Assembly: GCA_964644045.1 (NCBI GenBank)
Contig: CAZXUK010000017.1
Coordinates: 1-20,162 of the forward strand
Origin: JAIOTG01 sp964644045
GTDB lineage: Bacteria; Patescibacteriota; Patescibacteriia; Patescibacteriales; JAGXOH01
Reading direction: 5' to 3'
Length of the DNA stretch: 20,162 nt
This document shows, one piece after another, positions 18,941 to 20,162 of this stretch. Each line of letters starts with the position of its first letter. The first letter of the stretch is position 1. A program made the position numbers and the translations under genes. The notes under the pieces were generated by a model that was not told where the DNA came from, did no database searches, and was given only the letters and a program-made list of their open reading frames with translations.

Positions 18941-20162
18941 ATGGTGTTTTTTTATAGGTCTTTTTTATTAAAATTTTATTTTCCTAAATTAGGAAAAGTT
19001 TTATTATTATTTTTTTTAATAATAAGTTTTTTATTTTTTTTTGATTGCGCTCAGGCAGCTGAATATGAAAGCAATTTTACCTCCCGGGTATTTGATAGCC
19101 AATACAGCAACCCTGATTACGGTAGCTTTAGTTGGAAAGCGGAGATCCCCACCAGTACGGATTTAAAGATATGGGTAAGGGGGAGCCATAAGAACAAGAA
19201 AGACACTTGGACTCCTTGGGCCACCAGCACAGCCGGAGGCGTGGCTGAGGGATCTTCCCGCTTGGATGATTTTGATGATTACAGATATTTGCAATACAAG
19301 GTAGAGATGGGCACGGATGACCTGACTGTTTCTCCGAGTTTGAAAGAAGTTAAAATTACCACCAATATTTCCACTTTGGAGTCCTCTGTTTACGACGGAG
19401 TGGAGGAATTGTCTTTACTGTCCTGGAAAGAGTCTCTTCCCGGAGAAGGGGACTCCAAATCAAAAATCGCTTTTCAGGTCCGCAGTTCTCCTAACGGCCA
19501 AAGCAACTGGACTCCTTGGTGCGGGCCGGATGACCGCGATTCCGGTTGCGACACCGAAGCTTTTTTTACCAGTAGCACCGGAACCGAAGAAATGGATTAT
19601 GAATTCACAGACGGGTCTGATGATCGTTTTGTTCAATATAAAGCGATTTTAGTCTCCGGGGGCGTGGGAAAAACCCAGAGACCCACTCTTTATGAAACTA
19701 CTTTAAAATATACCCCTGCTGAATTTGATTATCTTTATGAGAGTCAATTTGTCTCCCGGGTGTTTGACACTCAGTATTTTGATCCTAAATACGGAATTAT
19801 TGATTGGAACGCGGATATACCCGAGAATACGGGTATAAAGGTTTTATTTCACGCCGGAGAAAAAAAAGATCCTTCCGGTGACAGTGATGATTGGACTAAT
19901 TATATAGAAGTTTTTGAAGGATATAACCTTGATGAGAAATATTCTTCTGATGAGTTAAGATATTTTCAATATAAAGTAATAATGGGCACGGACGACCTGA
20001 CCGTATCTCCGGCCTTGAAAGACATCAAGGTTAATACCAATGTTTCCACCTTTGAGTCCTCGCTTTACGACAACACCAATAGTGTTCAGAATTTTACTTG
20101 GCAAGCCGATACTCCCGGGGACTCCCGAGTGGCTTTTCAAATTCGCACCGGGCCCGATGATA
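18941..20162 (+). CDS. Secreted surface protein built of repeated modules, partial (runs off the window)
   Basis: An open frame from ATG 18941 to the window end without a stop (407 complete codons), so it is 3'-truncated. Seen: a signal peptide with a long hydrophobic core (residues 20-34, VLLLFFLIISFLFFF) and a likely cleavage after CAQA (36-39). The mature part is a tandem repeat of about 224 residues: YESNFTSRVFDSQY (from 42) recurs as YESQFVSRVFDTQY (from 266). Each unit appears to be two related modules of about 100-110 residues, each with SxVxD, a Trp-Thr-Pro-Trp motif (90-93 and 190-193) and a QYK strand. The pattern suggests beta-sandwich adhesion or carbohydrate-binding modules (inference). 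AT-rich start without SD. Close spacing suggests co-expression with the upstream membrane protein. Confidence 0.88.
   Translation, partial: MVFFYRSFLLKFYFPKLGKVLLLFFLIISFLFFFDCAQAAEYESNFTSRVFDSQYSNPDYGSFSWKAEIPTSTDLKIWVRGSHKNKKDTWTPWATSTAGGVAEGSSRLDDFDDYRYLQYKVEMGTDDLTVSPSLKEVKITTNISTLESSVYDGVEELSLLSWKESLPGEGDSKSKIAFQVRSSPNGQSNWTPWCGPDDRDSGCDTEAFFTSSTGTEEMDYEFTDGSDDRFVQYKAILVSGGVGKTQRPTLYETTLKYTPAEFDYLYESQFVSRVFDTQYFDPKYGIIDWNADIPENTGIKVLFHAGEKKDPSGDSDDWTNYIEVFEGYNLDEKYSSDELRYFQYKVIMGTDDLTVSPALKDIKVNTNVSTFESSLYDNTNSVQNFTWQADTPGDSRVAFQIRTGPDD

Noticed and set aside
17639..20162. Diversity-generating retroelement target and template
   Set aside because: No reverse transcriptase or repeated template region is visible in the window. 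The idea is kept only as a possible check in the finding on the C-terminal tail.

Overview
The window looks like a chromosomal segment from a streamlined bacterium, most likely Candidate Phyla Radiation / Patescibacteria (Parcubacteria-like). This is inference from several traits seen together: an alanyl-tRNA synthetase of about 641 aa without its C-terminal domain, an RNA polymerase alpha subunit without the C-terminal domain, charged N-terminal extensions on ribosomal proteins, a ComEC without a nuclease domain, mostly Shine-Dalgarno-less starts, and large membrane-anchored or secreted proteins of unknown function. A normal prfB (RF2) and TGA stop codons argue for genetic code 11 rather than the UGA=Gly code of Gracilibacteria/SR1.

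Layout. 1-107: end of a dispersed-repeat cluster. 126-3068: a UvrD-like helicase with an inserted DEDDh exonuclease domain, then a small coiled-coil protein. 3075-5699: an operon with its own promoter and terminator, encoding a diaminopimelate-decarboxylase-like enzyme and a class I aminotransferase, both with strong Shine-Dalgarno (SD) sites. 5704-6119: an isolated unit with a promoter, a 92-aa membrane protein, several hairpins and a terminator. 6124-8496: a CheY-like receiver protein and alaS. 8560-13477: a translation/transcription operon, infA-rpmJ-rpsM-rpsK-rpsD-rpoA-rplQ, then a repeat cluster, then rplM-rpsI. It starts with a consensus promoter and a structured leader. 13544-16543: a small helical protein with its own terminator, then prfB and comEC. 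16544-17570: about 1 kb of composite palindromic repeats. 17639-20162: a membrane protein with a secreted C-terminal domain, and a repeat-built surface protein that runs off the window.

All convincing genes are on the + strand. The core theme is information processing: translation factors, ribosomal proteins, alanine charging, termination and RNA polymerase alpha. Next to it are a DNA-repair/uptake element (helicase-exonuclease, ComEC) and cell-surface genes. Promoters share an extended -10 box of the form TGTKATWWT, and at prfB and the helicase this box sits so close to the ATG that leaderless mRNA is likely. Only four of about 21 genes carry a clear SD, including the lysA-like/aminotransferase pair, which also appears richer in G+C by eye. 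The most unusual items are the helicase-exonuclease fusion, the hairpin-rich 92-aa unit, the structured leader of the infA operon, the modified RpoA and S11, and the repeat arrays that interrupt the ribosomal operon in one orientation and follow comEC in the other.
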